From the NCBI GenBank assembly GCA_951640195.1, contig OX621163.1:1116001-1180000 (forward strand): 64,000 nucleotides of DNA, read 5' to 3'. Positions within the stretch are counted from its first letter, which is position 1. Every line of letters begins with the position of its first letter. Below the pieces are notes generated by a model that did not search any database, was not told where the DNA came from, and was given only the letters and a program-made list of their open reading frames with translations. Positions 23,513 to 33,853 of the stretch are shown in pieces. This DNA is from Porpolomopsis calyptriformis (lineage: Eukaryota > Basidiomycota > Agaricomycetes > Agaricales > Hygrophoraceae). The translations under genes and the position numbers were made by a program.

Positions 23513-24633
23513 ATGTCAAATTGCTCAAAAATGTTGAAGAATGTGATAACCATTGCGAAACAGAAGCTCAGCGACCAGATGAAGTCGCTCCCAGATGGAG
23601 TTGCCAAACCCGAAGACTATAAAGTCTGGGGGCAACAGTTTTGTAAATTGCTGCTAAGTCTTGTGTTTTTTAATTGTTTTTCTTTGCTAATCCATCTTTT
23701 TAGATTGTGTATAATCAGGTTGTGAAGGCCCTGAAGCAAACATCGATGGATGACGAGGTCATCGCGTGGCAAAAGGAGGCCTGTGAGACCTTTGACATTT
23801 TCGAAGAACGAGGGTGGTTGGATTGGGCAGGGGAGATGCTGATGCCAAGATTGGCAGAGGTGGTGCGTTGCGAGGCTGAGGAGAAAGCGGAGGTGGAGAG
23901 GGTCGAGCGGGAACAAAGGGCTGAAGAGGAGCACAAGGTGAAGGAGAGGGTGGAGACATCTGCGTGGGAGGAATGAGAGAGGGTCAAGCGTGAGGAGTGA
24001 GAGGAGTGAGAGCAAGCAGAGCATGAGGAATGAGAGAAGTGAGAGAAGTGGGAGCGAGAGAAATGGGAGGAACGAGACGCGGAGGACCGGAAGCAGATGG
24101 AGGAAGCCTACGAGAGGCTCCTCCAATCGCTTATGGATGGCAAAATCAATGAGGAGGAATTCCATCGAGAAACAGAAAAGGTGGCAGGCAAAGGTGAAAC
24201 GAAGGTGGCGGAGGTGTCGGCAGACATGGCAGACATGACGGGAGCAATGATGGAAATGACGGAGGACAGGCACCAGCCCCCGGATGGCGAAGATGAATTG
24301 ATGGCAGCAGCGCAATTGCTGACTGCTGAAGAACAGGTCAAGCAGTCCAAGGCGGTGCATCAGGAGAGGATGGCGGCGAAGGGATGGTCGCTCCCTGCAA
24401 TCACGACGTGGGAGTTTCAGAAGAGGAAGGCGATGGAGGAGACCTTGCACCTGGTCGAGGGCAAGGTAAGTTTTTCTTTCTTTTATCTTATTTTTGTTTC
24501 ACTAATGGACTTCTTTATTTCACAGTGTGATTTTTGCGAGAAGGTTGGCGTGGAATGCAAGATCGACCCTGCTGATCTGTTATGTGCCAAGTGCGTAATA
24601 GATAAGCACAGGTGCTATTGGAAGGGGGAGACT
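23513..24633 (+). pseudogene. Unknown coiled-coil protein with Cys cluster, cut off by retrotransposon A
   Basis: Family not recognised by name. After MKSLPDGVAKPEDYKVWGQQ and an intron (about 23643-23704) comes a Glu/Arg-rich helical region from 23707 (VVKALKQTSMDDEVIAWQKE). It carries several TGA stops between 23976 and 24060, and resumes as MEEAYERLLQSLMDGKINEE. WEFQKRKAMEETLHLVEGK leads through an intron (24465-24525) into CDFCEKVGVECKIDPADLL and CAKCVIDKHRCYWKG, a CxxC...C...CxxC...C cluster like many agaricomycete unknowns. Homology to retrotransposon A starts at 24634 and the gene's 3' end is not seen. Confidence 0.6.
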
Positions 24634-25394
24634 CATCTAATGCAGCCAACTTATTACCCCAGTAAATTGCCCCATTGGTGTCACCACCGGAGGCCTGCAA
24701 CTCGGCAGCCTTCCCTTCGACGAAACCCATTGCTATCTTTCTCGCTTCCTCACCCAACCAATCGTTGGTGGGACTCCACAACAAACTGGGAGGAACTTCT
24801 TCCTCCTCGATCTTGACGTTGACGTTAGTCAATGACAATGACAAGTCTTCGACTAAAAAAGACAGGGAATCAGCAACTATGAAGAGAGCGAGAGAGTTAA
24901 AGGCTCACCACTAGACAAAACACTTGTTGGACCAGGGGTCCAAGGATGGAAAGGGGGGCTGGTAGCCAAGTCCTCAGGCTTAGCATCATCAAAGGGGAGG
25001 GGATACCCCCAACGGTCGGAACTCCAATCAACTTGCTCCTCCAAAGGGAGCTTGGAGGTGGGAGGAGGGGCGTCATCATCCCAAGCTAAAAAGGGAAAGC
25101 CTATTATCAATAAACACAGACTAATAAAGACAAAACAAGATACATACCAAGCGGATCCTCCATCAAGCCACAAACATGCTGGATTGGCCAGCGAACATAC
25201 GGACACTTTCTGACCTTATGCTTGCCACCGCAAGCAAAACAAGAGAAGGAAGACCAGCAGAGGTCGGCGTCGGAAGGGATGCGCTGAAGGTAGTAATGAA
25301 ACGAATCGCAATCGAGAAAGACAGGAGCGGTGTGGTGCACCACTCCAGACTGCTTGAAGAATCGAACGTAGTGGCCTTGGTGGGAAGAAGTCAT
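24634..25394 (-). pseudogene. Truncated 5'-LTR copy of the antisense LTR gene
   Basis: The same reading frame as the gene at 31575-32406 (offset 7012), starting MTSSHQGHYVRFFKQSG at 25394, with both introns conserved. It loses its last exon at 24634, where LTR homology stops, after GNKLAALD. Downstream minus-strand codons belong to the host flank. Confidence 0.7.
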
Positions 25395-25750
25395 GATGAT
25401 TGACGAGGATTGAACTGAAGCGTAGGGATACAACCCCACATCTTTTATACGCTCAGACACAAAGGGAAGACCAAAAGGAGGTTCCTCAGTCAAAGAAGAG
25501 AAACCCAATACGCCTGGCAAGAGATAGAAACAACGGCGATCTCATGACTAGAAGAACAATAGAAACCAGTCATGAGATAACACAGCCTCATTCTGCGGAA
25601 GGCTATGCCCAATAGAATTGAGTCATCAGAAGCACACAGCCTTTTGCAAAATGACTAGGAACAATGGCAAACCTTAATTGAAGGCTGTGAACAATAGAAA
25701 ATGGGGTGACTGCGGAGGCTGACTAATAATGACTCCTATTTTAGAAATAC

Positions 25751-25791
25751 TATATAAACCCTGAGGGCAAAGCGGATCATCACTTCGTCCT
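25751..25791 (+). promoter_or_regulatory. LTR TATA box and inferred 5' end of A mRNA (self-primer)
   Basis: TATATAAA at 25751-25758 is followed 30 nt from its start by CACTTCGTCCT (25781-25791). That 11-mer is the exact reverse complement of 26114-26124, beside the LTR end. Position and complementarity fit a transcript 5' end that folds back to prime reverse transcription, as in Tf1. The start site itself is inferred. Confidence 0.65.
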
Positions 25792-25900
25792 CCTGTGAGA
25801 TTACTTGTAGTAGCACGAACGCAATCAGAATCATCAGACTTCTTTTCCATCAGAACAAGAAAAGAGAAACATAAACCCATAACTACTGAGCCAATCGTTC

Positions 25901-26404
25901 ATGCCCATATTCCCTAAACTCTCAGCAGAGGCACGCAACGGATTTAACTCACAGAACAACTTCTTTGTAGAAGTAAAACTTAACTCAGAAGGAATCATCA
26001 CCCTTTACGAGGACGTCCCCGTCAGGACTTTCTTCTACATCCTACTAGACTTATTAAGCTCCAAGGCCTGCCTTGTGATTGACGAAAAGACTTGCAACTA
26101 CAGTTGTGACATTAGGACGAAGTGTTGGAATCACACCGCAGACTGGTTATCCTGCTTAATATTGGACGACAAACGATACCATCTCCTTAGACGAGAAATG
26201 TTATTCTTTTCAGCAGCTAAAGGAAGCATAAACTACTTGGCCTACCATAAGCTTGCGAATAAGCCAATTAGAATTCAAATAGATATACACGAAGACCCTA
26301 ACTATAAGTCAACCATACCAGGATCCGAAAGATACCACTGTAACTGCGCTCAGTTACCAAGTAGGAATAGAGGACCCGGAGACTCCTGCAAGCTCCAAGA
26401 GTGA
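25901..26404 (+). CDS. Leader ORF of A that runs out of the LTR across the primer-binding site
   Basis: ATG 25901 (MPIFPKLSAEARNGFN) opens 167 codons with text such as FFVEVKLNSEGIITLYEDVP, SSKACLVIDEKTCNYSCD and LLRREMLFFSAAKGSIN, stop at 26402-26404. It starts 120 nt after the inferred transcript start, crosses the LTR end (26111) and overlaps the open gag frame, which begins at 26283 in another frame. It may be the N-terminal part of gag joined by frameshifting or splicing, or a separate leader protein. Family not recognised. In the 3' LTR copy it runs into flanking DNA instead. Confidence 0.45.
   Translation: MPIFPKLSAEARNGFNSQNNFFVEVKLNSEGIITLYEDVPVRTFFYILLDLLSSKACLVIDEKTCNYSCDIRTKCWNHTADWLSCLILDDKRYHLLRREMLFFSAAKGSINYLAYHKLANKPIRIQIDIHEDPNYKSTIPGSERYHCNCAQLPSRNRGPGDSCKLQE
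26112..26124 (+). other. Retrotransposon A primer-binding site
   Basis: TT then AGGACGAAGTG directly follows the 5' LTR. No TGG-type tRNA 3'-end match is visible; instead the 11-mer pairs perfectly with 25781-25791 in the LTR. Confidence 0.65.
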
Positions 26405-27707
26405 ACCCCAAAAAGAGACACCTGAAGGAGTATTCTGGGGGTCCACCACCAGTTTCTCTAGGACAGCAGATGAACCCGAAGATGAAGGAGATGATGAAAC
26501 TGAAAAGGAGAAGGGGCTCTTTACTATGATAGGAAGGAAATTGAAAAGGAAGGCAGGAGGAGAACTTGAAGTGAGCAGAGCATTAAGTAGTAGAGGAAGG
26601 GGAATAGGAAGGGAAAGCACAACTTATGCGAGTCGAACTGGATTACTGGACCCAGTACCGATGAAACCAATAGAGAAAACGGGGCTCACCGGATGGGGAC
26701 CGAAGATTCCGATTGCCCACTTGGGAATGGAAACACCGACCAAGGAACCAAAAGGGAAAGGAAGAGAGGAGCCACCTGAAGGAAGTCCCAAGAAAACTCC
26801 GACATTAAATCCATTTGCACCACCCCCTGGAGGATCAATAGGAGGAGGCGGGCAACCCGCAGGACCTGGAGGACCGCCCCTAGGACCACCCCTAGGAGGA
26901 CCAGGACCAGGACCAGCTGGAGGGGGAGTTCCAAACATAAGGATTCCTAAGCCGACAGAGCCGGACCATTTCGATGGAGACAGGAGCAAGTGGAGAATAT
27001 TCCTCATCCAAGCCTACCACCATTTCCTCCATTTCCCTGACTTCTTCAATGAGACAACTAATTCCAGAAACCGATGTCTTTACTTATTGAATTGGTTTAC
27101 TGGACTTGCAAGGCCGTAGGCTGACGCAATATTAGTTACAAGAGATCTTCCACATGAATCTCTGATGCTGAGAGATTGGAAACTACTGTTGGAACAAGGA
27201 ACCATTCTATATGGACCAATTAATGAAGTGCAGGATGCACGAGAAGCCCTAAGGACCATTAAACAGGAAAAATTGATCACAGATTATTATGCTAAATTCC
27301 TCGAAAAGGCGCTCCAATGCGAATATGGGGAAGAGACCCTCGCCGAGATATTTTACCAAGGATTCAAAGATCAAATCAAAGATATCATGGTTACCGTTGA
27401 GAGGCCCGGAACCTTGCAGGAATTATTGCAAGTGGCCTTAACCATTGAAGGAAGAATCTTAATAAGGGCCAAAGAAAAAAGAAGAGTCGAGCCCACCGGA
27501 GGCTACCGAAAACCTGTAGCCATCAAAGTCGCTCAACTAACAGAGGAAGAACGAAAAAGCCTGATGAAAGAAGGGCGATGCTTCTTCTGTAGACAAGCAG
27601 GTTATATGGCCAGAGCTTGCCCTAGAAAGAAATTTGGAAATATCCAAGCTAAGAAAGTTGATGAAGAAGAAAAGGAAGAGGGAGGGGAGGATTTTGCTCA
27701 AGGCTGA
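26283..27707 (+). pseudogene. Retrotransposon A Gag (one internal stop, zinc knuckle damaged)
   Basis: Gag forms the particle. The frame is open from 26283; the first ATG is 26526 (MIGRKLKRKAGGELEVSRAL). A Pro/Gly-rich stretch (26810-26930) precedes IPKPTEPDHFDGDRSKWRIF, the start of the retrotransposon Gag domain. A TAG at 27117-27119 interrupts it (ARP, stop, ADAIL), consistent with CAG-to-TAG. The domain then continues ALRTIKQEKLITDYYAKFLE to the knuckle CFFCRQAGYMARACP (about 27580). The usual His of the CCHC knuckle is Tyr (TAT for CAT), another C-to-T change. Stop TGA 27705-27707. pol lies in the -1 frame. Confidence 0.85.
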
Positions 27708-30700
27708 AGAAAGACTCTGCATTTTCTTTAGCCCGACCAAATAAGGACAAAGATTCAACTATGTACATTAGCGCCAACCCTAATGAAGGACAGATTTATA
27801 CTCAAGTGAACCTTTATGAAGGAAAAAATGAATGGACGACCAAAGCCCTTATTGATTGCGGAGCATCCTCACTCTTTATCTCACCAAAGGTGGTAAGAAA
27901 TCAGAAACTGAAAACTACACCACTAAAAAAACCCATCAAAATTACGAATGTCAACCAAACAATGAATCGAATGGGAAAAATCACTCAGAAGGTTCAACTT
28001 AACCTAGACTTAGGAGGACATAAAACGAAAGAATTCCTTATAGCAGGAATAGGAGAAGATGACTTAATCATTGGAATAGACTGGTTAAAGCGACACAACC
28101 CAGAAATCAACTGGGAAACAGAGAAAATTACCTTTAGCCGGTGCCCAAAGTTTTGTCAAACCAAGAAAGGAAGGAACTGCAAGAAAATGAAGATCCAGAA
28201 AATTAGAATGGAAGAAACAGAAATGGAATATTGGAGTCCAGATCTAGACAATACCTGGATACGAGAATGGAATGTACTAGGAGAATATCAACCTGAAAAA
28301 GGTGACCAAATCTTGATTCTGAAGAAAGGACTAGACAAATGAATAGCAGCAGGTTTCACTATATCTCAGAAAGTAGCAGAACCGACCACCATCAAAGAAG
28401 GGGCAAAAACCTTTGAAGAACTGGTACCAAAGTCTCTACATGACTATAGGGACGTCTTTGATAAAAAGGCATTGGAGAGACTACCACTTAGAAAAGTGTA
28501 TGATCACCCGATCAACCTTATACCCGAAAAACCACTACCCAATAAAAAACCTTATGCAATGGCACCAATTGAGGCTGAAGCACTGAAAGAATTCATTGCT
28601 GAAAACCTAAAGAAGGGGTACATAGTCAAATCAGAATCTCGAGCTGCTTCACCAGTCTTCTTTATCAAGAAAAAGGATGGGACACTAAGACTCATAGTGG
28701 ATTATTGGGGATTAAACGATGCAACTGTGAAAGATCGATACCCTCTACCATTGACACAGAGACTACTCGATAACCTGGCTAGCGCAAAAGTCTTTACCAC
28801 ATTGGACGTGCGATGGGGATATAACAATATTCAGATCAAGGAAGGGGACAAATGGAAAGCTGCCTTTAATACAAAGGAAGGACTCTTTGAACCACAAGTA
28901 ATGTGGTTCGGGTTAACAAATGCCCCAGCAACTTTTCAGCGAATGATGAATACTATTTTCTGTGACCTAATTGGAAAATATGTTGAAATATACATTGATG
29001 ACATCCTTATATATTCAAAAGATGAAAAGGAACAACTAGGACATATCCAAGAAATACTCAAAAGGTTAAGGGAGAACGATCTCTTTCTCAAACCAGAAAA
29101 ATGCTACTTTTTCAAAGACTCTGTGGAATATCTAGGACACCTTATTAGCCAGGAGAAAATTGAGATGGATCCAGGAAAAGTCAAAGCAGTAATTGATTGG
29201 CCGACACCACGAAAAGTAAAAGAAGTGCAATCCTTTTTAGGATTCGCAAACTTCTATAGACGCTTTATTCCTGAATTTTCCAAAACAGTGAGACCAATCA
29301 CAGAGCTGTTAAGGAAAGGGAAGAAATGGGAATGGGGAGAGAGACAGGAACAAGCTTTTCAACTCCTTAAAAAGAAATTCACCACAGCACCAATTTTGGC
29401 AATGGCGAACCCAGAAGAGCCATACATCTTAGAATGTGATGCCTCAGATTACACCATTGGGTCTATTATTTCACAATATGGAAAAGATGGAAAAATACAT
29501 CCTATAGCCTTTTATTCAAGAGGAATGAATGACGCGGAAAGGAATTATGAAATTTATGACAAAGAACTGTTAGCCATAATAGCGTCACTTGAAGAATGGA
29601 GACATTATCTGGAAGGGGCGAAACATCAAGTAACCATCTTGTCAGATCATCAGAATCTGCAGTATTTTGCCTCAGCAAAAACCCTAACGAGACGACAAGC
29701 AAGATGGAGCTTATTCCTAACAAGATTTGATTATATAATCAAACATCGGCCTGGAAGACTAGGGGGAAAACCAGATAAATTGTCAAGATGAGCAGATTAC
29801 CAGATAGAAGGAGAAGAAAACCAGGGACAGATTCTATTGAAGCCAGAAGTTTTCAAAATAAAAGCTCTATTTTGAGGACATATGACAACAGTCAAAGATC
29901 ACCCTATACTACAAAGAATTCGAGCCTCTGAAGCTTTTGACTCTGAAATTGAAGAAGCCTTGAAAATAGTCAAAGGAGGGACGCCAAGAAAACTCAGAAA
30001 AGGATTGGAAGACTGGAACACCGAGAATGGTCTAATTCTCTTCAAAGGAAAAGTCTATGTCCCAAAAGATGAAGAAATAAGGAGGGATTTAGTACAACTG
30101 CATCATGACACCCTGGAAGGAGGGCATCAAGGAGAATACCGAACGCTGGAACTACTCACCCGAAATTACTGGTGGCCAGGAATCACGACTTATGTCAAAC
30201 ATTACGTGAAAACCTGCGACACCTGTAATCGAAAGAAAAGATCCTATCACAGAACCAAAGAAAAGTTGGTACCGATACCGCCTTCAGAAAGACCATGGGA
30301 GACGGTGACAAATGACTTCATTATGGAACTACCCAAATCGGAAGGTTACGATGCCATCTGGGTAGTGGTGGATCAGTTAACAAAAGAAGCTCATTTTGTA
30401 CCGACGACCACTGAAGTGGACACAGAGGAGACGATAAAACTATATATGAATCATATTTGGAGATTACACGGGGTCCCGGAAAAGATGATTTCAGACCGTG
30501 GAACACAGTTCACATCGAAACTGATGAGGGGAATTTTCAAGAAACTAGGGATCGAAGGGGCCTATTCAACAGCATATCACCCTCAAACTGATGGACAAAC
30601 TGAACGCATAAACCAAGAACTAGAGCAGTACCTCAGGACCTTTTGCAATTATCGACAAAATGACTGGGCCAAGTTCTTACCAATGGCAGAATTCGCCCAC

Positions 30701-31402
30701 AACAACAATGAAAATTCATCCACGAAAAGGACCCCATTCTACGCTGCAAGAGGATATCATCCAAAGATGGCGATCCCCCAGGCTGGAAAATCTGAAGTGC
30801 CGAGGGCCCAAGATCTAACCGAAGAGATAAAAAGAGTTCAAGAGGAAATCAAGGCATCAATCAGGTTAGCCCAGAGTACAATGAAAGACTATTACAACAG
30901 GAAAACGGAAGGAGTACGTAGGGAGGTTGGAGATAAGGTCTGGCTGGATGCAACGAATATCAGCACTACTGCCCCTAGCAAAAAACTGGCAGATAAGAGA
31001 TTGGGACCCTTTGAAATAGAGAGGAAACTCTCGAATCAAGTCTACAAATTGAAATTACCAGGGACGTACCGAATACATCCGGTTTTTCATGGAAATTTAC
31101 TCAGCACTTATGAGGACTCAGAGATAAAAGGGAGAAGATTGGAAGAACCGGAGGGAATAGAAATAGAAGGGGAGGAAGAGTACAAAGTTGACCAAATCCT
31201 GGATGGAAGGCTCTGGCGAAACCAAAAACAATATTTGGTACAATGGAAGGGGTACTCTATTTCGGAAAACTCCTGGGAACCTAGAAGAAATCTGGAGAAT
31301 GCAGCGGAAAAGGTCTTGGAATTTCATGACAAGCATCCCGACTTCAAATTTGAGAGGAGAAGAGCTTTGGGTCCATCCTCGCATAGCTCCGGTGGACTCT
31401 AG
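27695..31402 (+). pseudogene. Retrotransposon A Pol: PR-RT-RNaseH-IN-chromodomain with three stops
   Basis: One frame carries all Pol domains. Protease ALIDCGASSLFISP is at about 27848. Reverse transcriptase has LRLIVDYWGLNDATVKDRYP (about 28685, Trp where Arg is usual) and YIDDILIYS (about 28990). RNase H has ILECDASDYTIG (about 29427). The integrase HHCC region is HHDTLEGGHQGEYRTLELL...CDTC (about 30105-30225), followed by catalytic SDRGTQFTSK (30493) and YHPQTDGQTERINQELEQY. GPFEIERK leads to a chromodomain, EEYKVDQILDG...YLVQWKGYSISENSWEPR (31170-31300). TGA stops lie at 28340, 29789 and 29874, each where CGA would restore Arg. Real stop at 31400-31402. Confidence 0.92.
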
Positions 31403-31413
31403 GGAGGGGGTAA
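31401..31413 (+). other. Polypurine tract of retrotransposon A
   Basis: AGGGAGGGGGTAA sits immediately before the 3' LTR start TGTCATG (31414) and overlaps the end of pol. It is the standard plus-strand primer position. Confidence 0.8.
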
Positions 31414-33123
31414 TGTCATGAAATTGGTGTTCACTCTCTTTTAAAATTCCTCTCTTTTCTTCTTTTCTTTTCTTTTCTTTCTTATGCCGATTCTTTTGGG
31501 AGGGAGGCTGTCTTTATTGGCAGCGGAAACTACTTGTACAAAAGGAGGAGTCCATGTCCGACTAGCTAATTATACTAGTCCGTCTTGGCAATCTCCTGCA
31601 CCATACTGTCCCTCAAGAACTCTACAAAACTCGAGACTACTTGACCATCTAATGCAGCCAACTTATTACCCCAGTAAATTGCCCCATTGGTGTCACCACC
31701 GGAGGCCTGCAACTCGGCAGCCTTCCCTTCGACGAAACCCATCGCTATCTTTCTTGCTTCCTCACCCAACCAATCGTTGGTGGGACTCCACAACAAACTG
31801 GGAGGAACTTCTTCCTCCTCGATCTTGACGTTGACGTTAGTCAACGACAATGACAAGTCTTCGACTAAAAAAGACAGGGAATCAGCAACTATGAAGAGAG
31901 CGAGAGAGTTAAAGGCTCACCACTAGACAAAACACTTGTTGGACCAGGGGTCCAAGGATGGAAAGGGGGGCTGGTAGCCAAGTCCTCAGGCTTAGCATCA
32001 TCAAAGGGGAGGGGATACCCCCAACGGTCGGAACTCCAATCAACTTGCTCCTCCAAAGGGAGCTTGGAGGTGGGAGGAGGGGCGTCATCATCCCAAGCTA
32101 AAAAGGGAAAGCCTATTATCAATAAACACAGACTAATAAAGACAAAACAAGATACATACCAAGCGGATCCTCCATCAAGCCACAAACATGCTGGATTGGC
32201 CAGCGAACATACGGACACTTTCTGACCTTATGCTTGCCACCGCAAGCAAAACAAGAGAAGGAAGACCAGCAGAGGTCGGCGTCGGAAGGGATGCGCTGAA
32301 GGTAGTAATGAAACGAATCGCAATCGAGAAAGACAGGAGCGGTGTGGTGCACCACTCCAGACTGCTTGAAGAATCGAACGTAGTGGCCTTGGTGGGAAGA
32401 AGTCATGATGATTGACGAGGATTGAACTGAAGCGTAGGGATACAACCCCACATCTTTTATACGCTCAGACACAAAGGGAAGACCAAAAGGAGGTTCCTCA
32501 GTCAAAGAAGAGAAACCCAATACGCCTGGCAAGAGATAGAAACAACGGCGATCTCATAACCAGAAGAACAATAGAAACCAGTCATGAGATAACACAGCCT
32601 CATTCTGCGGAAGGCTATGCCCAATAGAATTGAGTCATCAGAAGCACACAGCCTTTTGCAAAATGACTAGGAACAATGGCAAACCTTAATTGAAGGCTGT
32701 GAACAATAGAAAATGGGGTGACTGCGGAGGCTGACTAATAATGACTCCTATTTTAGAAATACTATATAAACCCTGAGGGCGAAGCGGATCATCACTTCGT
32801 CCTCCTGTGAGATTACTTGTAGTAGCACGAACGCAATCAGAATCATCAGACTTCTTTTCCATCAGAACAAGAAAAGAGAAACATAAACCCATAACTACTG
32901 AGCCAATCGTTCATGCCCATATTCCCTAAACTCTCAGCAGAGGCACGCAACGGATTTAACTTGCAGAACAACTTCTTTGTAGAAGTAAAACTTAACTCAG
33001 AAGGAATCATCACCCTTTACGAGGACGTCCCCGTCAGGACTTTCTTCTACATCCTACTAGACTTATTAAGCTCCAAGGCCTGCCTTGTGATTGACGAAAA
33101 GACTTGCAACTACAGTTGTGACA
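31414..33123 (+). repeat. Retrotransposon A 3' LTR (complete, 1710 bp)
   Basis: It starts TGTCATG right after the polypurine tract and ends TTGTGACA, giving TGTCA/TGACA inverted ends. It includes a C/T-rich stretch (31440-31485), the antisense gene (31575-32406), TATATAAA (about 32763) and the self-primer 11-mer (32793-32803). At 1.7 kb it is long for fungal Ty3/gypsy LTRs. Confidence 0.88.
31575..32406 (-). CDS. Antisense spliced gene inside the LTR, zinc-knuckle-like protein of unknown function
   Basis: Family not recognised. ATG 32406 (MTSSHQGHYVRFFKQSG) opens exon 1: HTAPVFLDCDSFHYYLQRIP, then CFACGGKHKVRKCPY, a CX2CX3HX4C zinc-knuckle-like motif. Intron 1 (donor GTATGT about 32160, acceptor TTTTTAG about 32099) joins MEDPL to AWDDDAPPPTSKL. 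Intron 2 (donor GTGAGC about 31920, acceptor TTTTTTAG about 31864) joins VLSS to VEDLSLSLTNVNVKIEEEEV. The last exon ends FVEFLRDSMVQEIAKTD with TAG at 31575-31577. The product is about 230 residues. Both introns and the frame are kept in the two LTRs, and there is no premature stop, unlike gag-pol. The frame is also open upstream of the chosen ATG. Confidence 0.6.
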
Positions 33124-33393
33124 CAAACCCCTCATTATCCTTGTGTGGAAGGCCTGCTGGACTGCCTGAAGATCCAGTCATACGTGCACGACACATACAT
33201 TTATATCAAGAAAGGCTGTGTAACTACCACTCTTCGCATCTTTTTCAAGAGACACACCCATCTACCTCGTAATCGCCAACTGGGTGTGCAAGGGGATGTC
33301 TTAGTCATGAGGGTTGCTTCGAAAAGCAAGGAGTCTGTTATGAACATGCGAGGATCTGACTGGCAACTTGCTGACTATGCGGCCAGACGGTGA
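33124..33393 (+). pseudogene. Fragment of an unknown gene flanking retrotransposon A
   Basis: Plus-strand text reads EGLLDCLKIQSYVHDTYIYI, KKGCVTTTLRIFFKRHTHLP, GDVLVMRVASKSKESVMNMR and GSDWQLADYAARR to about 33390, where a GTGAGT donor follows. Its start is missing because the 3' LTR abuts it. The function is not recognised. It is probably the gene into which element A inserted or was rearranged. Confidence 0.45.
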
Positions 33394-33400
33394 GTTTCTA

Positions 33401-33853
33401 ATTTCAACCAGCAAGTGAGACTCACAATAGTACAGGGTTGCTCCCATGCTTCGTCACTTTCAAAAATATTCACGTAAATTTCCAAAGGAGATCGAACTGG
33501 TTATGTCGCGATGACCGTGGGTTTAATTAATTAAGAATGATAAATGTTCTATTGAATAGATCTAGTTAAACGATAAATAATATCATGTTTCGATCAAATA
33601 TAATGGTTGCCCGACATCGGAAACAGAGTCGGTAGAACAATGAAGTAAAAAAAAAAAAAAGAGGGGGGTTGGGACCACAATGGAGCCAGTATTCTGATAT
33701 CGAACAATAAACAGAGGAGCTGAACCCGCTTCCTCGATTATAAGGCAATTCATCTCAGATGATTCTTAATCAACTCCTTGTCTCAGGCGTTCAACACCAG
33801 AGACCTGTCAATCAGCCAAGTGTAATTCTACTCACATTCCTTGACAGTTACCA
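33401..33853. other. No gene recognised
   Basis: AT-rich text with a poly-A run at about 33648-33660. I see no coding frame or named repeat. Confidence 0.4.

Larger units (their letters stand above)
24634..26111 (+). repeat. Retrotransposon A 5' LTR (5' truncated)
   Basis: 1478 bp identical in length to 31646-33123. It has the same TATA box (25751-25758) and the same antisense coding region, but that gene's 3' end is cut at 24634. It ends TTGTGACA at 26111. Confidence 0.9.
24634..33123 (+). mobile_element. Retrotransposon A: chromodomain Ty3/gypsy element with 1.7 kb LTRs
   Basis: Order: truncated 5' LTR (24634-26111), primer-binding site, gag, protease, reverse transcriptase, RNase H, integrase, chromodomain, polypurine tract, full 3' LTR (31414-33123). 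The LTRs align over 1478 bp with no length change (constant offset of 7012) and roughly eight substitutions by eye, about 0.5%, so the insertion is young. LTR ends are TGTCA...TGACA. The first 232 bp of the 5' LTR are missing, so no target duplication can be checked. Four premature stops in gag-pol make it non-autonomous as read. Confidence 0.92.

Noticed and set aside
23617..24450. Long leucine-rich minus-strand frame of 277 codons
   Set aside because: It is the complement of a Glu/Lys/Arg-rich plus-strand coding region; its Leu/His/Arg bias is what such a shadow gives.
26112..26130. tRNA primer-binding site for element A
   Set aside because: No TGG-type match next to the LTR, and the self-complement to the LTR is exact.
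26624..27007. Pro/Gly-rich minus-strand frame
   Set aside because: Complement of the Pro/Gly-rich part of gag in element A.
27117..29876. Programmed stop readthrough in element A
   Set aside because: Four stops in gag-pol, all explained by single C-to-T changes, argue for decay rather than recoding.
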